A DNA stretch of 64,000 nucleotides from Lysobacteraceae bacterium NML93-0793 (GCA_002324875.1 NTJG01000007.1:1-64000), one strand, 5' to 3'; counted from the first letter of the stretch, positions 35,032-45,072 are shown. Program-made: numbers and translations. Notes: generated by a model not told the origin, from the sequence alone.

Positions 35032-37404
35032 TCAGTTCCGCAACGGCTTGCCCGTCTTGAGCATGTGGCCGATACGCGCCTGGGTCTTTTCCTGCTGGGC
35101 GAGCTCGACGAAGTGCGTGCGCTCCAGACGGATCAGCCAGTCCTCGTCGACAACCGCGTTGCGGTCCACGTCGCCGCCGCACAGCACGGTGGCGATGCGC
35201 TCGGCGATTTCGTAGTCGTAGGGGCTGACGAACCGGCCTTCGAGCATGTTGACCAGCAGCATCTTGAAGGTCGCGATGCCGACGTCGCCGGCAACGCGGA
35301 TCGCACGCGCGGGCAGCGGCGGGCGGTAGCCGGCCTCGGCCAGCGCCAGCGCCTGCTGGCGGGCGACGTGCAGCAGCTCGTGCGCGTGGAAGACCACGAT
35401 GTCGTCGGCGCGCAGCAGGCCGAGCTCCTTGGCATTGACCGCCGAGTTCGAGACCTTGGCCATCGCGATGGTCTCGAAGGTCTTCTTCAGCTCGGCGAAC
35501 ACGTCGCCGTTCGGACCCGCGGCCTCGGACGCCCGCACCGCCAGTTCCTTCAGGCCGCCACCGGCCGGCAGCAGGCCGACGCCGGCCTCGACCAGGCCGA
35601 TGTAGCTTTCGAGATGCGCCACGGTGCGCGCGCTGTGCATCTGGAATTCGCAGCCACCGCCCAGCGCCAGGCCGCGTACCGCAGCCACCACGGGCACCAG
35701 CGAGTACTTGATGCGCTGGCTGGTCTTCTGGAAGTTCTCGACCATGGCCTCGAACGCGTCGACCTTGCCGGCCTGCAGCAGGCCCAGCGCGCCGGCGAGA
35801 TCGGCACCGGCCGAGAACGGCTCCTTCGGCTGCCAGATCACCACGCCCTTGAACTTTTTCTCGGCGATGCCGATCGCTTCCTGGATCCCGTCGAGCACGT
35901 GGTCGGAGACCGTGTGCATCTTGGTCTTGAAGCTGATCACGCCGATGTCGTCGCCATCGGTCCACAGGCGGATGCCGTCGTTCTCGTAGACCGTCTCGCC
36001 CGGCTCGAAACGCTCGCCCAGCAGCGGATCAGGGAAACGCTGGCGGCGGTACACCGGCAGCGACGAGCGCGGCAGTTTGGCGTTCTTGGACGGGCTGTAG
36101 CTGCCCTCGGCGGCATGCACGCCCTCGCGGCCGTCGAACACCCAGTCGGGCAGGGGCGCGCTGCTCATGGTCTTGCCGGCGACGATGTCCTCGGCGATCC
36201 AGTCGGCGACCTGCTTCCAGCCCGCGGCCTGCCACAGTTCGAACGGGCCCTGCTGCCAGCCGTAGCCCCAGCGGATCGCCAGGTCCACGTCGCGTGCGGT
36301 CTCGGCGATGTCTTCCAGATGCACGGCGCTGTAGTGGAACAGGTCACGCAGGATCGCCCAGACGAACTGCGCCTGCGGGTGTTCACTGGCGCGCAGCTGG
36401 GCCATGCGTTCGGCCGGATTCTTGTTCTTGAGGATCGCGACGACCTCGTCGGCCGCCTTGCGGTCGGAGGGGCGGTAGTCCTGCTTCTCCAGATCGAGGA
36501 CCAGGATGTCCTTGCCGGCCTTGCGGAAGATGCCGGCGCCGGTCTTCTGGCCCAGTGCGCCCTTGTCGATCAGCGCGCTCAGCCACTTGGGCGAGGCGAA
36601 GTACTCGTGCCAGGGATCCTCGGGCAGCGTGTCGGCCATCGTCTTGATGACGTGGGACATCGTGTCGAGGCCGACGACGTCCGAGGTGCGATAGGTCGCC
36701 GACTTCGGACGGCCGAGCAGGGGGCCGGTCAGCGCATCGACCTCGTCGAAGCCGAGGTTCGACTCCTGGGTGTGGTGAATCGTCGACAGGATCGAGAACA
36801 CGCCGATCCGGTTGCCGATGAAGTTCGGGGTGTCCTTGGCGTAGACCACGCCCTTGCCGAGCTGGGTGGTCAGGAAGGTCTCGAGACCCTCCAGCACCGC
36901 CTTGTCGGTGGTTCTGGCCGGGATGAGTTCGGCCAGATGCATGTAGCGCGGCGGATTGAAGAAGTGCACGCCGCAGAAGCGATGGCGCAGTTCTTCAGGA
37001 AGAACGTCCGCCAAGGCATTGATTCCCAAGCCCGACGTGTTGCTGGCGAGCACCGCATGCGCCGGCACGTGCGGGGCGATCTTGCGGTAGAGGTCCTGCT
37101 TCCAGTCCATCTTCTCGGCGATGGCCTCGATGATCAGGTCGCAGCCCTCGAGTTCGGCCAGGCCGGTCTCGTAGTTGGCCGGCATGATGGCCTCGGCCAG
37201 CGACTTGCTGGCCAGCGGCGCGGGGCTCAGCTTCGCCAGGTTCGCCAGGGCCTTGCGCACGATGCCGTCCTTGTCCCCCTCCTTGGCGGGCAGGTCGAAC
37301 AGCACCGTGTCGATGCCGGCGTTGGTCAGGTGCGCGGCGATCTGCGCACCCATGACGCCCGCTCCCAGAACGGCGGCGCGACGTACAAGCAGTTTCTCAG
37401 ACAT
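35032..37404 (-). CDS. fadB: 3-hydroxyacyl-CoA dehydrogenase / enoyl-CoA hydratase fusion
   Basis: 790 residues. The order is dehydrogenase first: Rossmann motif AAVLGAGVMGAQIAAHLTNA (about 10-30), NTSGLGINALADVLP, HFFNPPRYMHLAELIP (catalytic His) and the C-terminal HCDH domain; the crotonase domain follows from about 490 (PFSAGADLAGALGL, AAVRGLALGGGCEFQMHSAR, GLVEAGVGLLPAGGGLKELA). This reversed order is the long-chain FadJ-like/xanthomonad type, not the E. coli FadB order. The ATG at 37404 has AAGGG at suitable distance; the ATG at 37413 abuts that site. It lies 49 bp below the tetR gene. Confidence 0.92.
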   Translation of the reverse strand: MSEKLLVRRAAVLGAGVMGAQIAAHLTNAGIDTVLFDLPAKEGDKDGIVRKALANLAKLSPAPLASKSLAEAIMPANYETGLAELEGCDLIIEAIAEKMDWKQDLYRKIAPHVPAHAVLASNTSGLGINALADVLPEELRHRFCGVHFFNPPRYMHLAELIPARTTDKAVLEGLETFLTTQLGKGVVYAKDTPNFIGNRIGVFSILSTIHHTQESNLGFDEVDALTGPLLGRPKSATYRTSDVVGLDTMSHVIKTMADTLPEDPWHEYFASPKWLSALIDKGALGQKTGAGIFRKAGKDILVLDLEKQDYRPSDRKAADEVVAILKNKNPAERMAQLRASEHPQAQFVWAILRDLFHYSAVHLEDIAETARDVDLAIRWGYGWQQGPFELWQAAGWKQVADWIAEDIVAGKTMSSAPLPDWVFDGREGVHAAEGSYSPSKNAKLPRSSLPVYRRQRFPDPLLGERFEPGETVYENDGIRLWTDGDDIGVISFKTKMHTVSDHVLDGIQEAIGIAEKKFKGVVIWQPKEPFSAGADLAGALGLLQAGKVDAFEAMVENFQKTSQRIKYSLVPVVAAVRGLALGGGCEFQMHSARTVAHLESYIGLVEAGVGLLPAGGGLKELAVRASEAAGPNGDVFAELKKTFETIAMAKVSNSAVNAKELGLLRADDIVVFHAHELLHVARQQALALAEAGYRPPLPARAIRVAGDVGIATFKMLLVNMLEGRFVSPYDYEIAERIATVLCGGDVDRNAVVDEDWLIRLERTHFVELAQQEKTQARIGHMLKTGKPLRN

Positions 37405-37453
37405 TTGCTCCATCCCTTTGTTTCGAAAGAACCCGACGCAAGTCGGGCGAATG

Positions 37454-38071
37454 TCAGGCGCGGAATCCCGCGGCGGCGAAGCGGATCAGCTCGCCCGCGA
37501 TCCGGGACCGGTGTGCGTGCTCGGTGGTACCGGCGGGCCGCTTGATCAGACCGAAGTCGGCCATGGCGTAGGTGAGGGCCCCGGCGAGGAAATCGAGTCG
37601 CCCATACAGCTCGGCCTTGCCGAGCGCCGGCACGCAGGCCGAGAGGGCCGCCGCGAACTCGCGCGGCACGTGGCCGTACTGGTCGGACAGGAACTTGCGC
37701 AGTGCATCGTTCTTCTCCACGTACGCCCGGGCGATGACCCGGACGAACGCACCGCTGCCGCTGCGGGCGCCGGCCATGTCGAGCGCCGGTTCGACGAACG
37801 CCGCGATGATCGGTTCGATCTCGCCCGGCTGTTCGGTGAGCGCACGCTCGAGCTGGACCAGACGCTGGGCGCTCATCTGGTCCATGCGGCGGCGGAAGAC
37901 CTCGTTGACCAGGTTCTCCTTGCTGCCGAAGTGGTAGTTCACTGCGGCGATGTTGACGTCCGCGCGGCTGGTGACCTGGCGCAGCGACGTCCCCGCGAAC
38001 CCGTGGGTGGCGAACAGCTCCTCGGCCGCGCCGAGAATCTTGTCCTTGGTCGAGAACTGCGCGGTCGCCAT
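37454..38071 (-). CDS. TetR-family regulator of beta-oxidation (PsrA-like)
   Basis: 205 residues. HTH at about 10-55 (DKILGAAEELFATHGFAGTS, LRQVTSRADVNIAAVNYHFG), then a helical ligand domain. The long YHFGSKENLVNEVF and RRMDQMSAQRL match the PsrA group, which senses fatty acids and represses fadBA. A CAAAC-N4-GTTTG palindrome sits 16 bp above the start. GGAGG precedes the ATG at 38071, which is chosen over a start six codons earlier. It is the first gene of the tetR-fadB-fadA operon. Confidence 0.88.
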   Translation of the reverse strand: MATAQFSTKDKILGAAEELFATHGFAGTSLRQVTSRADVNIAAVNYHFGSKENLVNEVFRRRMDQMSAQRLVQLERALTEQPGEIEPIIAAFVEPALDMAGARSGSGAFVRVIARAYVEKNDALRKFLSDQYGHVPREFAAALSACVPALGKAELYGRLDFLAGALTYAMADFGLIKRPAGTTEHAHRSRIAGELIRFAAAGFRA

Positions 38072-38086
38072 GAGCGCCCTCCGAAT

Positions 38087-38100
38087 CAAACGCTTGTTTG
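38087..38100. promoter_or_regulatory. PsrA-type operator
   Basis: CAAACGCTTGTTTG: perfect 5-bp arms CAAAC/GTTTG with a 4-bp spacer. This is the consensus reported for PsrA boxes (CAAAC-N2-4-GTTTG). Its position just before the tetR start implies autoregulation and control of fadBA. Confidence 0.75.
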
Positions 38101-38202
38101 GATGCTAGGGCCAAGCCGCCTGACGCGTCAATGACCCGCGGGGCGTCGCAGGCTGCGCCGGATCGGACGAATACGTTAGAATCTCCGCAGCCATGTTGGC
38201 TA

Positions 38203-38227
38203 AACCCGCGTCCCGTCGCGGGTTTTT
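38203..38227 (+). terminator. Terminator-like hairpin in the ndk leader
   Basis: AACCCGCG-TCCCGT-CGCGGGTT followed by TTT, 60 bp upstream of ndk on the same strand. No plus-strand gene ends here (the nearest upstream is the OmpA gene nearly 5 kb away), so it is either an attenuator of ndk or the end of a short RNA. Confidence 0.6.
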
Positions 38228-38286
38228 CCATGTAGACTCGGTCGTTCCGGAGCGGACGGCCCCATTCCAACACCCGGAGAATCCAG

Positions 38287-38712
38287 ATGGCGCTCGAGCG
38301 CACCCTGTCCATCGTCAAGCCCGACGCCGTTGCCAAGAACGTCATCGGCGAGATCTACAGCCGTTTCGAAAAGGCCGGCCTGAAGATCGTGGCCGCCAAG
38401 TACAAGCAGCTCACCCGCGAAGAGGCCGAAGGCTTCTACGCCGTGCACAAGGAGCGTCCGTTCTTCGGCGCCCTGGTCGAGTTCATGACCTCCGGCCCGG
38501 TGATGATCCAGGCGCTGGAAGGCGAGAACGCCGTGGCCCTGCACCGCGAGATCCTCGGTGCGACCAACCCGAAGGACGCCGCGCCGGGCACGATCCGCGC
38601 CGACTTCGCCGACTCCATCGACGCCAATGCCGCCCACGGCTCGGATTCGGTCGAGAACGCGCAGACCGAGATCGCGTACTTCTTCAAGAACGACGAAGTC
38701 GTCTCGCGCTGA
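38287..38712 (+). CDS. ndk: Nucleoside diphosphate kinase
   Basis: 141 residues, the usual length. It starts [20 protein letters not shown]; the phosphohistidine lies in [15 protein letters not shown]. It equilibrates NTP and NDP pools. GGAG lies upstream of the ATG. It heads the ndk-rlmN-pilF-rodZ series, in which the downstream genes are closely spaced or overlap. Confidence 0.98.
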   Translation: MALERTLSIVKPDAVAKNVIGEIYSRFEKAGLKIVAAKYKQLTREEAEGFYAVHKERPFFGALVEFMTSGPVMIQALEGENAVALHREILGATNPKDAAPGTIRADFADSIDANAAHGSDSVENAQTEIAYFFKNDEVVSR

Positions 38713-38723
38713 GTGATGCCATC

Positions 38724-39893
38724 GTGACCGAGGTCGCCATCGACGTTTCCGTCGCCAAGCAGAACCTGCTCGACCTCGATCGCGAGGGCATGGAGCGCTT
38801 TTTCGCCGAGACCCTCGGCGAAAAGCGCTTCCGCGCCCACCAGATCATGAAGTGGATCCACCACCGGCACGTCACCGATTTCAACGACATGACCGATCTG
38901 GGCAAGGCGCTGCGCGCCAAGCTCGAGGCGCATGCGGAAGTCCGGGTGCCGCAGATCCAGTTCGAGAAGCCCTCCGCCGACGGCACCCACAAGTGGCTGC
39001 TGGCGATGGACGGCAAGAACGCCATCGAAACCGTCTACATCCCCGACAAGAACCGGGGCACGCTGTGCGTGTCCTCGCAGGTCGGCTGCGCGCTGAACTG
39101 CCAGTTCTGCTCCACCGCGACCCAGGGCTTCAACCGCAACCTGTCGACCGCCGAGATCATCGGCCAGGTCTGGGTGGCCGCGAAGCACCTGGGCAACGTG
39201 CCGCACAAGCAGCGCCGCCTGACCAATGTCGTGATGATGGGCATGGGCGAGCCGCTGATGAATTTCGACAACGTCGTCCGCGCGATGAGCATCATGCGCG
39301 ACGACCTCGGCTACGGCCTGGCCAACAAGCGCGTCACGCTGTCGACCGCCGGCATGGTGCCGATGATCGACAAGCTCGGCGAGGTCAGTGACGTCTCGCT
39401 GGCGGTCTCGCTGCACGCGGCCAACGACGCGTTGCGCACCGAGCTGGTGCCGCTCAACAAGAAGTACCCGATCGCCGAGCTGATGGAGGCCTGCGTGCGC
39501 TACGCCCAGCGCAAGCGCGGCGAGTCGATCACGTTCGAATACACCCTGATGCGGGACGTCAACGACCAGCCCCAGCACGCGCGCGAGCTCGCCCGGCTGA
39601 TGCGCGAGTTCGACAACCGCCTGCAGATGAAGGATGCGGCGAAGGTCAACCTGATCCCGTTCAATCCCTTCCCGGGCACGCGCTACCAGCGTCCTGACGA
39701 TTCGACGATCCGGCGGTTCCAGAAGCTGCTCAACGAGTCGGGCCGCATCGCCCCGGTACGCCGGACGCGCGGCGACGACATCGACGCGGCCTGCGGCCAG
39801 CTCAAGGGCCAGGTCGCCGATCGCACCCGGCGCCAGGCCGAGCATCTCAAGCGTCTGGGCGAAGGCGGAGACGGTGTCGATGCGGCTGCGTGA
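38724..39893 (+). CDS. rlmN: Dual-specificity RNA methyltransferase RlmN
   Basis: 389 residues. The radical SAM cluster motif [15 protein letters not shown] and the C-terminal catalytic Cys ([15 protein letters not shown]) are both present; SAM motif [14 protein letters not shown] and VSLHAAND are typical. It methylates A2503 of 23S rRNA and A37 of some tRNAs. The GTG at 38724 is 11 bp after the ndk stop. Its 3' end overlaps pilF by 14 bp. Confidence 0.95.
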   Translation: MTEVAIDVSVAKQNLLDLDREGMERFFAETLGEKRFRAHQIMKWIHHRHVTDFNDMTDLGKALRAKLEAHAEVRVPQIQFEKPSADGTHKWLLAMDGKNAIETVYIPDKNRGTLCVSSQVGCALNCQFCSTATQGFNRNLSTAEIIGQVWVAAKHLGNVPHKQRRLTNVVMMGMGEPLMNFDNVVRAMSIMRDDLGYGLANKRVTLSTAGMVPMIDKLGEVSDVSLAVSLHAANDALRTELVPLNKKYPIAELMEACVRYAQRKRGESITFEYTLMRDVNDQPQHARELARLMREFDNRLQMKDAAKVNLIPFNPFPGTRYQRPDDSTIRRFQKLLNESGRIAPVRRTRGDDIDAACGQLKGQVADRTRRQAEHLKRLGEGGDGVDAAA

Positions 39894-40695
39894 CGCCGCG
39901 TTCCTGCTGATTCTGCTGCCGGCGGCGCTCGCCGGCTGTTCCCGCCTCGATTTCGTCAAGCCCAGCGGCAAGAGCAATCTCCGCGTCGATCCCCCGTCGT
40001 ACAACACCCGCGGCACGCCGGAGGCGCGTCGCGCCGATGCCGCGCGGCAGCAGATCGCGCTGGCCACGCGGGACCTCGACCTCGGAAACATCGACGCGGC
40101 CGAGCGCAACGCCCGCCAGGCATTGCGGGTGCCGGCGACCGCGGCCGACGCCAACACGCTGCTTGCGCTGGTGCAGGAACGTCGTGGACGCCGCGACCAG
40201 GCGGGCGCGTTCTACCGCGCTGCGGCCGAGCATGCGCCGGAGCAGGGCGCGTATCTCAACAACTACGGGGCCTGGCTGTGCGGCAACGGTCGCGCCGCCG
40301 AATCGCTGACGTATTTCGATGCGGCCATGCGGGATCCCCGCTACGGCGATCCTGCGGGTGCACTGGCCAATGCCGGCACCTGTGCGCTCGATGCGGGGCA
40401 GCCGGGACGGGCGGAAGCCGATCTGCGCGCCGCGTTGCGGCTCGACGCGGAGAGCCCGATCGCACTCGATGCCATGGCGCGATTGCTGGTCGAGCGCGCG
40501 CAGTTCTTCGAAGCGCGTGCTTTTTCCCAGAGACGTCTTGCAGCCGCCCCCGCAACTGCGGCAGCATTGCAACTGGCGGCACGTATCGAACAGGGGCTCG
40601 GCGATTCCAACGCTGCCGAGCGATACCTGCAACGCCTTCGAACGGATTTTCCGTCCTCGCAGAACCTTCAGCCAAGGGAAGCCAGTCCACCATGA
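39880..40695 (+). CDS. pilF: PilF/PilW, type IV pilus pilotin lipoprotein
   Basis: 271 residues. Lipobox LAGC (about 20) after a signal peptide, then several TPR units (about 60-260; [40 protein letters not shown]). PilF localises the PilQ secretin to the outer membrane. The ATG at 39880 has GGAG upstream; a GTG two codons earlier has too short spacing. The 5' end overlaps rlmN and the 3' end overlaps rodZ (ATGA), as in other gammaproteobacteria. Confidence 0.88.
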   Translation: MRLRDAAFLLILLPAALAGCSRLDFVKPSGKSNLRVDPPSYNTRGTPEARRADAARQQIALATRDLDLGNIDAAERNARQALRVPATAADANTLLALVQERRGRRDQAGAFYRAAAEHAPEQGAYLNNYGAWLCGNGRAAESLTYFDAAMRDPRYGDPAGALANAGTCALDAGQPGRAEADLRAALRLDAESPIALDAMARLLVERAQFFEARAFSQRRLAAAPATAAALQLAARIEQGLGDSNAAERYLQRLRTDFPSSQNLQPREASPP

Positions 40696-41534
40696 GTTCT
40701 TCGAACCAGACCGTGCCAGCGCCTTCGTCTGGGGTCGGGGAGCGGCTGCGCGCGGCGCGCGAGCAGGCGGGTCTGAGCGTGGCGGATGTGGCCGGACGAC
40801 TGCGCATGCAGGTGCGTGTGGTCGAGGCGCTCGAGGCGGAGAACTGGAGCCGACTGGGCGCGCAGGTCTTCGTGCGCGGCCAGCTGCGCAGTTATCTGCG
40901 CCTGCTCGGTCTGCCGGAGGCGCTGGCCGAGAGCGTGCCCGATGCGACCCTCGCGCCGACGCCGGAATTGACACCGCGTACCTATACCCCGCCGATGCAG
41001 CGCATGCTCGACAAGGCCATGGGGCGCGCGGTGTACGTGGTGATCACCGCGTTGATCGTGGTGCCGGTCTGGGTCGCCACGCGCACCCATGTCGGCAGCG
41101 TCGACGATGTCACCGCCTCGCTCGGCCTGGCCGACGACGCTGCGCTTCCGCAGCCCGAGGCGCGGCCATCCGGCCCGACGCCCGTCACTGCCTCGCTCGC
41201 CGGTCCGTCCAAGCGGAGCCAGCCGGCTGCGCGTCCGGAGGATTCGCCCGTCGCCGAAGCGTCGGCCGCGGACGGTTTGACGCTGCGCTTCAACGGCGAC
41301 AGCTGGATGGAAGTCAACGGCCGTGACGGTCGCCAGATCGAGCATGCCCTGGTGCGCGCGGGCCAGGAGCGCCGGTTCGAAAGCGGCGAAGTGGGCCGTG
41401 TGGTGCTCGGCAACGCGAGCGCGGTCGACGTGTTGCGCGGCGGCGACGTTCAGGATCTGTCGGGCTTCCAGCGGGCCAGCGTCGCGCGCTTTACGGTATC
41501 CTCCGACGGCGCTCTGGCGCCGATCTCCGAGTAA
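40692..41534 (+). CDS. rodZ: RodZ-like helix-turn-helix membrane protein (DUF4115)
   Basis: 280 residues. N-terminal XRE-type HTH (VGERLRAAREQAGLSVADVA to about 80), one TM helix (about 113-135, AVYVVITALIVVPVWVATRT), a Pro/Ala-rich periplasmic linker and the C-terminal DUF4115 domain (LRFNGDSWMEVNGRDGRQIE, GNASAVDVLRGG). RodZ connects MreB to the elongation machinery. It is coupled to pilF. In many relatives ispG follows; here a terminator and yfgM follow instead. Confidence 0.88.
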   Translation: MSSSNQTVPAPSSGVGERLRAAREQAGLSVADVAGRLRMQVRVVEALEAENWSRLGAQVFVRGQLRSYLRLLGLPEALAESVPDATLAPTPELTPRTYTPPMQRMLDKAMGRAVYVVITALIVVPVWVATRTHVGSVDDVTASLGLADDAALPQPEARPSGPTPVTASLAGPSKRSQPAARPEDSPVAEASAADGLTLRFNGDSWMEVNGRDGRQIEHALVRAGQERRFESGEVGRVVLGNASAVDVLRGGDVQDLSGFQRASVARFTVSSDGALAPISE

Positions 41535-41564
41535 CCGCGACATCTCCGGGCCTGGCCCGGTCGA

Positions 41565-41596
41565 CCGGTGGCCGAGACCGCCGGCGTTTTTCTTTT
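41565..41596 (+). terminator. Terminator after rodZ
   Basis: CCGGTGG-CCGAGA-CCGCCGG (one G-T pair) followed by CGTTTTTCTTTT. It separates the ndk-rodZ run from yfgM-bamB-der. Confidence 0.75.
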
Positions 41597-41638
41597 CATC
41601 CGTTGTGACCCGCCGACCGATGCGGGCGTAGAGACCAT

Positions 41639-42271
41639 ATGGCGATTGACGAGTTGCTGGACGAGCGCGAACAGGGGGAGCGGGTCAAGGCCTGGCTTCG
41701 CGACAACAGTCTGGGGTTGATCGGCGGTCTGGTGCTCGGCGGCGCCCTGATCTTCGGCTGGCAGTACTGGAAGACCCGCACCCAGACCCTCGCGATGGAG
41801 CAGCACGCCGCCTACCAGGCCGCCGTGCTCGACATCACCGGTGGCGATCTCGACCGTGCCGGTGAGCGAATCGCAGGTCTGCCCGACGGTGCCTACGGTG
41901 AACTCGCCGCCCTGCAGCTGGCCAAGGCCCAGGTGGACGCCGGCGACCGCGAGGCCGCCATCGCCACGCTGCAATCCGTCGAACGCACCGAGCCCGGTCT
42001 GGCCGCAGTGGTCCAGCAGCGTCTGGCGCGGCTGTTGATCGATGCGGGGCGCGGCGAGGAAGCACTGACCCTGCTGGCCGACGCACGTGACGCCGTCGCG
42101 CTCGAAGCGCGCGGCGACGCGCACTTCGCGCTCGATCAGCGCGACCAGGCGCGCGACGACTACACCGCCGCGCTGCGCCATCTCGACAGCGCCGCGCCGC
42201 AGCGCGGCCTGCTCGAACTCAAGCTTTCCGAAGTCGGCGGCACACCCGACGCACCCGAGGTTGAATCCTGA
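41639..42271 (+). CDS. yfgM: YfgM-like ancillary SecYEG translocon subunit (TPR)
   Basis: 210 residues. Cytosolic N-terminus (MAIDELLDEREQGERVKAWL), one TM helix (about 25-42, LGLIGGLVLGGALIFGWQYW), then a periplasmic TPR-like domain. The family works with PpiD at the translocon. The stop overlaps the bamB start by one base. Confidence 0.9.
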   Translation: MAIDELLDEREQGERVKAWLRDNSLGLIGGLVLGGALIFGWQYWKTRTQTLAMEQHAAYQAAVLDITGGDLDRAGERIAGLPDGAYGELAALQLAKAQVDAGDREAAIATLQSVERTEPGLAAVVQQRLARLLIDAGRGEEALTLLADARDAVALEARGDAHFALDQRDQARDDYTAALRHLDSAAPQRGLLELKLSEVGGTPDAPEVES

Positions 42272-43491
42272 TGACCCAGCAGACGGCGTCCGTCGTGGCT
42301 ACCCCCGTTCCGTCCCGCGCTCTGCGGATCGCGGCGATCGCGCTGTGCGTGTTCGCGGTGACCGGCTGCAGCACCGTACGCGGCTGGTTCGGCAACAGCG
42401 AAAAGGCCCAGGCCAAGGCGCTCACCGAGCCCGCGCCGCTCGTGGACATCACGCCCAGCGTGTCGGTGAGCCGCCTGTGGTCGGCGAACGCGGGCAAGGG
42501 TGAAGGCCGCCTCGGCGTGCGCCAGGCGCCTGCGGTGGTCGACGGCCGCGTCTATGTGGCCGCGATCCGGGGCGGCGTGCGCGTGTTCGATCTGCAGTCG
42601 GGCGCGTCGGTGTGGCAGTACAGCTCCGATCTGCGTCTGAGTGGCGGTCCTGGCATGGGTGACGGCGTGGTCGTGGTCGGCTCGCTCGATGGCGAGGTCG
42701 TCGCGCTCGACGCCGCCACGGGGGCGGAGCGCTGGACGGCGAACGTCCCCAACGAGGTGATCGCCGCGCCGGTGGTCGGCCAGGGCGTGGCGCTGGTGCG
42801 CTCCAACGACGGCCGCGTGACCGCGTTCGACGTCGCCACCGGCGAGCGTCGCTGGTTCTGGGTGCGCGAGCTGCCGTCGCTGACCGTGCGCGGCAACGAC
42901 GGGCCGACGCTCGGCCCGGGCTTCGTGTTCGTCGGCAACGACGACGGCACCATCGCCGCGCTGTCGCTGGCCGACGGCCGCGTGCTGTGGGAGCAGGCGG
43001 TGGCCCAGCCCGACGGTCGTACCGAACTCGAGCGCATGGCCGACGTCGACGGCTCGCCCGTGCTGGACGATGCCGTGCTGTTCGCGAGCAGCTACAAGCA
43101 GCGCACGATGGCGCTGGAAGGCCCGAGCGGCCGTCCGTTGTGGGTCAGCGAACACGGCGGCGCCAACCGCCCCGGCGTCGGCGCGGTGCGCGTGGTCGTG
43201 ACCGACCCCGCCGGCACCGTCTGGGGCCTCGACAAGTACAGCGGCACGGCCGCCTGGCAGCAGCCTGCACTGGCGCGCCGCAACCTCAGCGGCGCCGCGA
43301 TCCAGGGCGATTACGCCGTGGTCGGCGATTACGAGGGCTACCTGCACTGGATGCGCCTGGACGACGGCGAGTTCGTCGCCCGCCAGCGCGCCGGCCGTGC
43401 CGCGATCCGTGGCGCCCTGGTGGTGGCCGACGGTGTGCTGGTGGTGCAGAACATCGACGGCAACGTCACCGCCTGGCGTCTCGCCCAGTAA
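42271..43491 (+). CDS. bamB: BamB, outer-membrane assembly lipoprotein
   Basis: 406 residues. Signal peptide ending at lipobox VTGC (about 33), then an eight-bladed PQQ-type beta-propeller (LGVRQAPAVVDGRVYVAAIR, VFDLQSGASVWQY, VVGSLDGEVVALDAATGAER, FVGNDDGTIAALSLADGRVL). BamB supports BamA-mediated barrel insertion. It is embedded in yfgM-bamB-der, the classic order. Confidence 0.95.
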   Translation: MTQQTASVVATPVPSRALRIAAIALCVFAVTGCSTVRGWFGNSEKAQAKALTEPAPLVDITPSVSVSRLWSANAGKGEGRLGVRQAPAVVDGRVYVAAIRGGVRVFDLQSGASVWQYSSDLRLSGGPGMGDGVVVVGSLDGEVVALDAATGAERWTANVPNEVIAAPVVGQGVALVRSNDGRVTAFDVATGERRWFWVRELPSLTVRGNDGPTLGPGFVFVGNDDGTIAALSLADGRVLWEQAVAQPDGRTELERMADVDGSPVLDDAVLFASSYKQRTMALEGPSGRPLWVSEHGGANRPGVGAVRVVVTDPAGTVWGLDKYSGTAAWQQPALARRNLSGAAIQGDYAVVGDYEGYLHWMRLDDGEFVARQRAGRAAIRGALVVADGVLVVQNIDGNVTAWRLAQ

Positions 43492-43571
43492 CGGATCCGT
43501 GCGCGATCGGGGCGCCCCCAAGGGCACCCGGTCGATCAGCCGGACCGCGCGCGCCTGCGGGTGCGACACTA

Positions 43572-43602
43572 CGGCCCCGGGTAGTCTCGCTGCCCGGGGC
43601 CG
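43572..43602 (+). terminator. Strong hairpin between bamB and der
   Basis: CGGCCCCGGG ... CCCGGGGCCG, a 10-bp perfect stem with an 11-nt loop. No T-tract follows, so it may be a weak or factor-dependent terminator, or an mRNA processing structure within the operon. Confidence 0.45.
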
Positions 43603-43662
43603 TTCGCGTTGATGCCCCTGTCGGCAGCCGCGCTTTCTTCCTCTTTTCAAACCGGATCGCCC

Positions 43663-45072
43663 ATGCTTCCGCTCGTCGCCCTCGTGGGCCGCCCCAATGT
43701 CGGCAAGTCGACGCTGTTCAACGCGATGACCCGCACCCGGGACGCGCTCGTCCACGACGAACCCGGCGTCACCCGCGACCGCCACTACGGCATCTGCCGC
43801 CTCGGCGCACGTCCGTTCGCGCTGGTCGACACCGGCGGCATCGCCGGCGAGAACGTGCATCTCGAGGCCAGCGGCCTGGCCGGCCCGACCGCCAAGCAAT
43901 CGCGGGCGGCGGCTGCCGAGGCGGATCTGGTGCTGTTCGTCGTCGATGGCCGCGAAGGCGCGTCGGCGCTCGACGACGAGATCCTGCGCTGGCTGCGCAA
44001 GATCGACAAACCCACGTATCTGATCGTCAACAAGACCGACGGTCTCGACGCCCGCGCTGCGCTCGCCGACTTCTCGCGCTACGGCTTCTCCGACGTGCTG
44101 GCGATCTCCTCGGCGCATCGCCACGGCATCGACGAACTGGTCGACGAGGTGCTGGGCAGGCTGCCCGAGAGCGGGCAGACCGAGCAGCTCGACAGTGATC
44201 CCGAGCGCGTCCGCGTGACCTTCGTCGGCCGCCCCAACGTGGGCAAGTCGACACTGGTCAACCGCATCCTCGGCGAGGAGCGGATGATCGCCTCCGAGGT
44301 CGCCGGCACCACGCGCGACTCGATCGAAGTGGATCTCGAGCGCGATGGGCGCAAGTACCGCCTGGTCGACACGGCCGGCATCCGCCGCAAGTCCAAGGTG
44401 GACGAGGCGGTCGAGACGTTCTCGATCATCAAGACCCTGCAGGCGATCGAGCAGTCGCAGGTCTCCGTGGTGATGATCGATGCCAGCGAGGGCGTGACCG
44501 ACCAGGACGCCAGCGTGCTCGGCGCGGTGCTCGATTCGGGCCGTGCGTTGGTGGTGGCGGTCAACAAGTGGGACGGCCTCACCGACTACCAGCGCGAGCA
44601 GACCGAGGCGCTGCTGTCGCGCAAGCTCGCGTTCGTGCCCTGGGCCGAAACGGTGCGCATCAGCGCCAAGCACGGCTCGGGACTGCGCGAACTCTTCCGC
44701 GCGATCCACCACGCCCACGCCTCGGCCAACTACAAGTTCAACACCGCCGACGTCACCAAGGCGCTCGAGATCGCCTACGAGACCAATCCGCCGCCGGTGG
44801 TGCGCGGCCACGCACCCAAGCTGCGCTTCGCGCATCCGGGCGGCGAGAACCCGCCGACGATCGTGGTCCACGGCAACCGGCTGCGCACCTTGCCGGAGAG
44901 CTACAAGCGCTACCTCGAGAACTTCTTCCGCAAGCGCTTCAAGCTGGTCGGCACGCCGGTGCGGTTCGTCTTCAAGGAAGGCGACAATCCGTACAAGGAC
45001 AAGAAGAACGTGCTCAGCGATCGCCAGATCGCCAAGCGCAAGCGCCTGATCCGCCACGTCAAGGGCAAGTGA
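43663..45072 (+). CDS. der: Der (EngA), double-Era-like GTPase
   Basis: 469 residues for 50S ribosome maturation. Two GTPase domains, each with GRPNVGKST (about 8 and 188), plus [21 protein letters not shown] in the first and [31 protein letters not shown] in the second; a KH-like C-terminal domain ends [12 protein letters not shown]. The ATG at 43663 is chosen over a start 18 codons earlier. The stop overlaps the GTG of mobA. Confidence 0.97.
   Translation: MLPLVALVGRPNVGKSTLFNAMTRTRDALVHDEPGVTRDRHYGICRLGARPFALVDTGGIAGENVHLEASGLAGPTAKQSRAAAAEADLVLFVVDGREGASALDDEILRWLRKIDKPTYLIVNKTDGLDARAALADFSRYGFSDVLAISSAHRHGIDELVDEVLGRLPESGQTEQLDSDPERVRVTFVGRPNVGKSTLVNRILGEERMIASEVAGTTRDSIEVDLERDGRKYRLVDTAGIRRKSKVDEAVETFSIIKTLQAIEQSQVSVVMIDASEGVTDQDASVLGAVLDSGRALVVAVNKWDGLTDYQREQTEALLSRKLAFVPWAETVRISAKHGSGLRELFRAIHHAHASANYKFNTADVTKALEIAYETNPPPVVRGHAPKLRFAHPGGENPPTIVVHGNRLRTLPESYKRYLENFFRKRFKLVGTPVRFVFKEGDNPYKDKKNVLSDRQIAKRKRLIRHVKGK

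Noticed and set aside
35065-37545. 826-residue plus-strand frame
   Set aside because: Antisense shadow of fadB, which has full dehydrogenase and crotonase motifs.
38193-39893. 566-residue frame starting in the ndk leader and running into rlmN
   Set aside because: Its first 177 codons read the leader hairpin and ndk out of frame; rlmN proper starts at the GTG at 38724.
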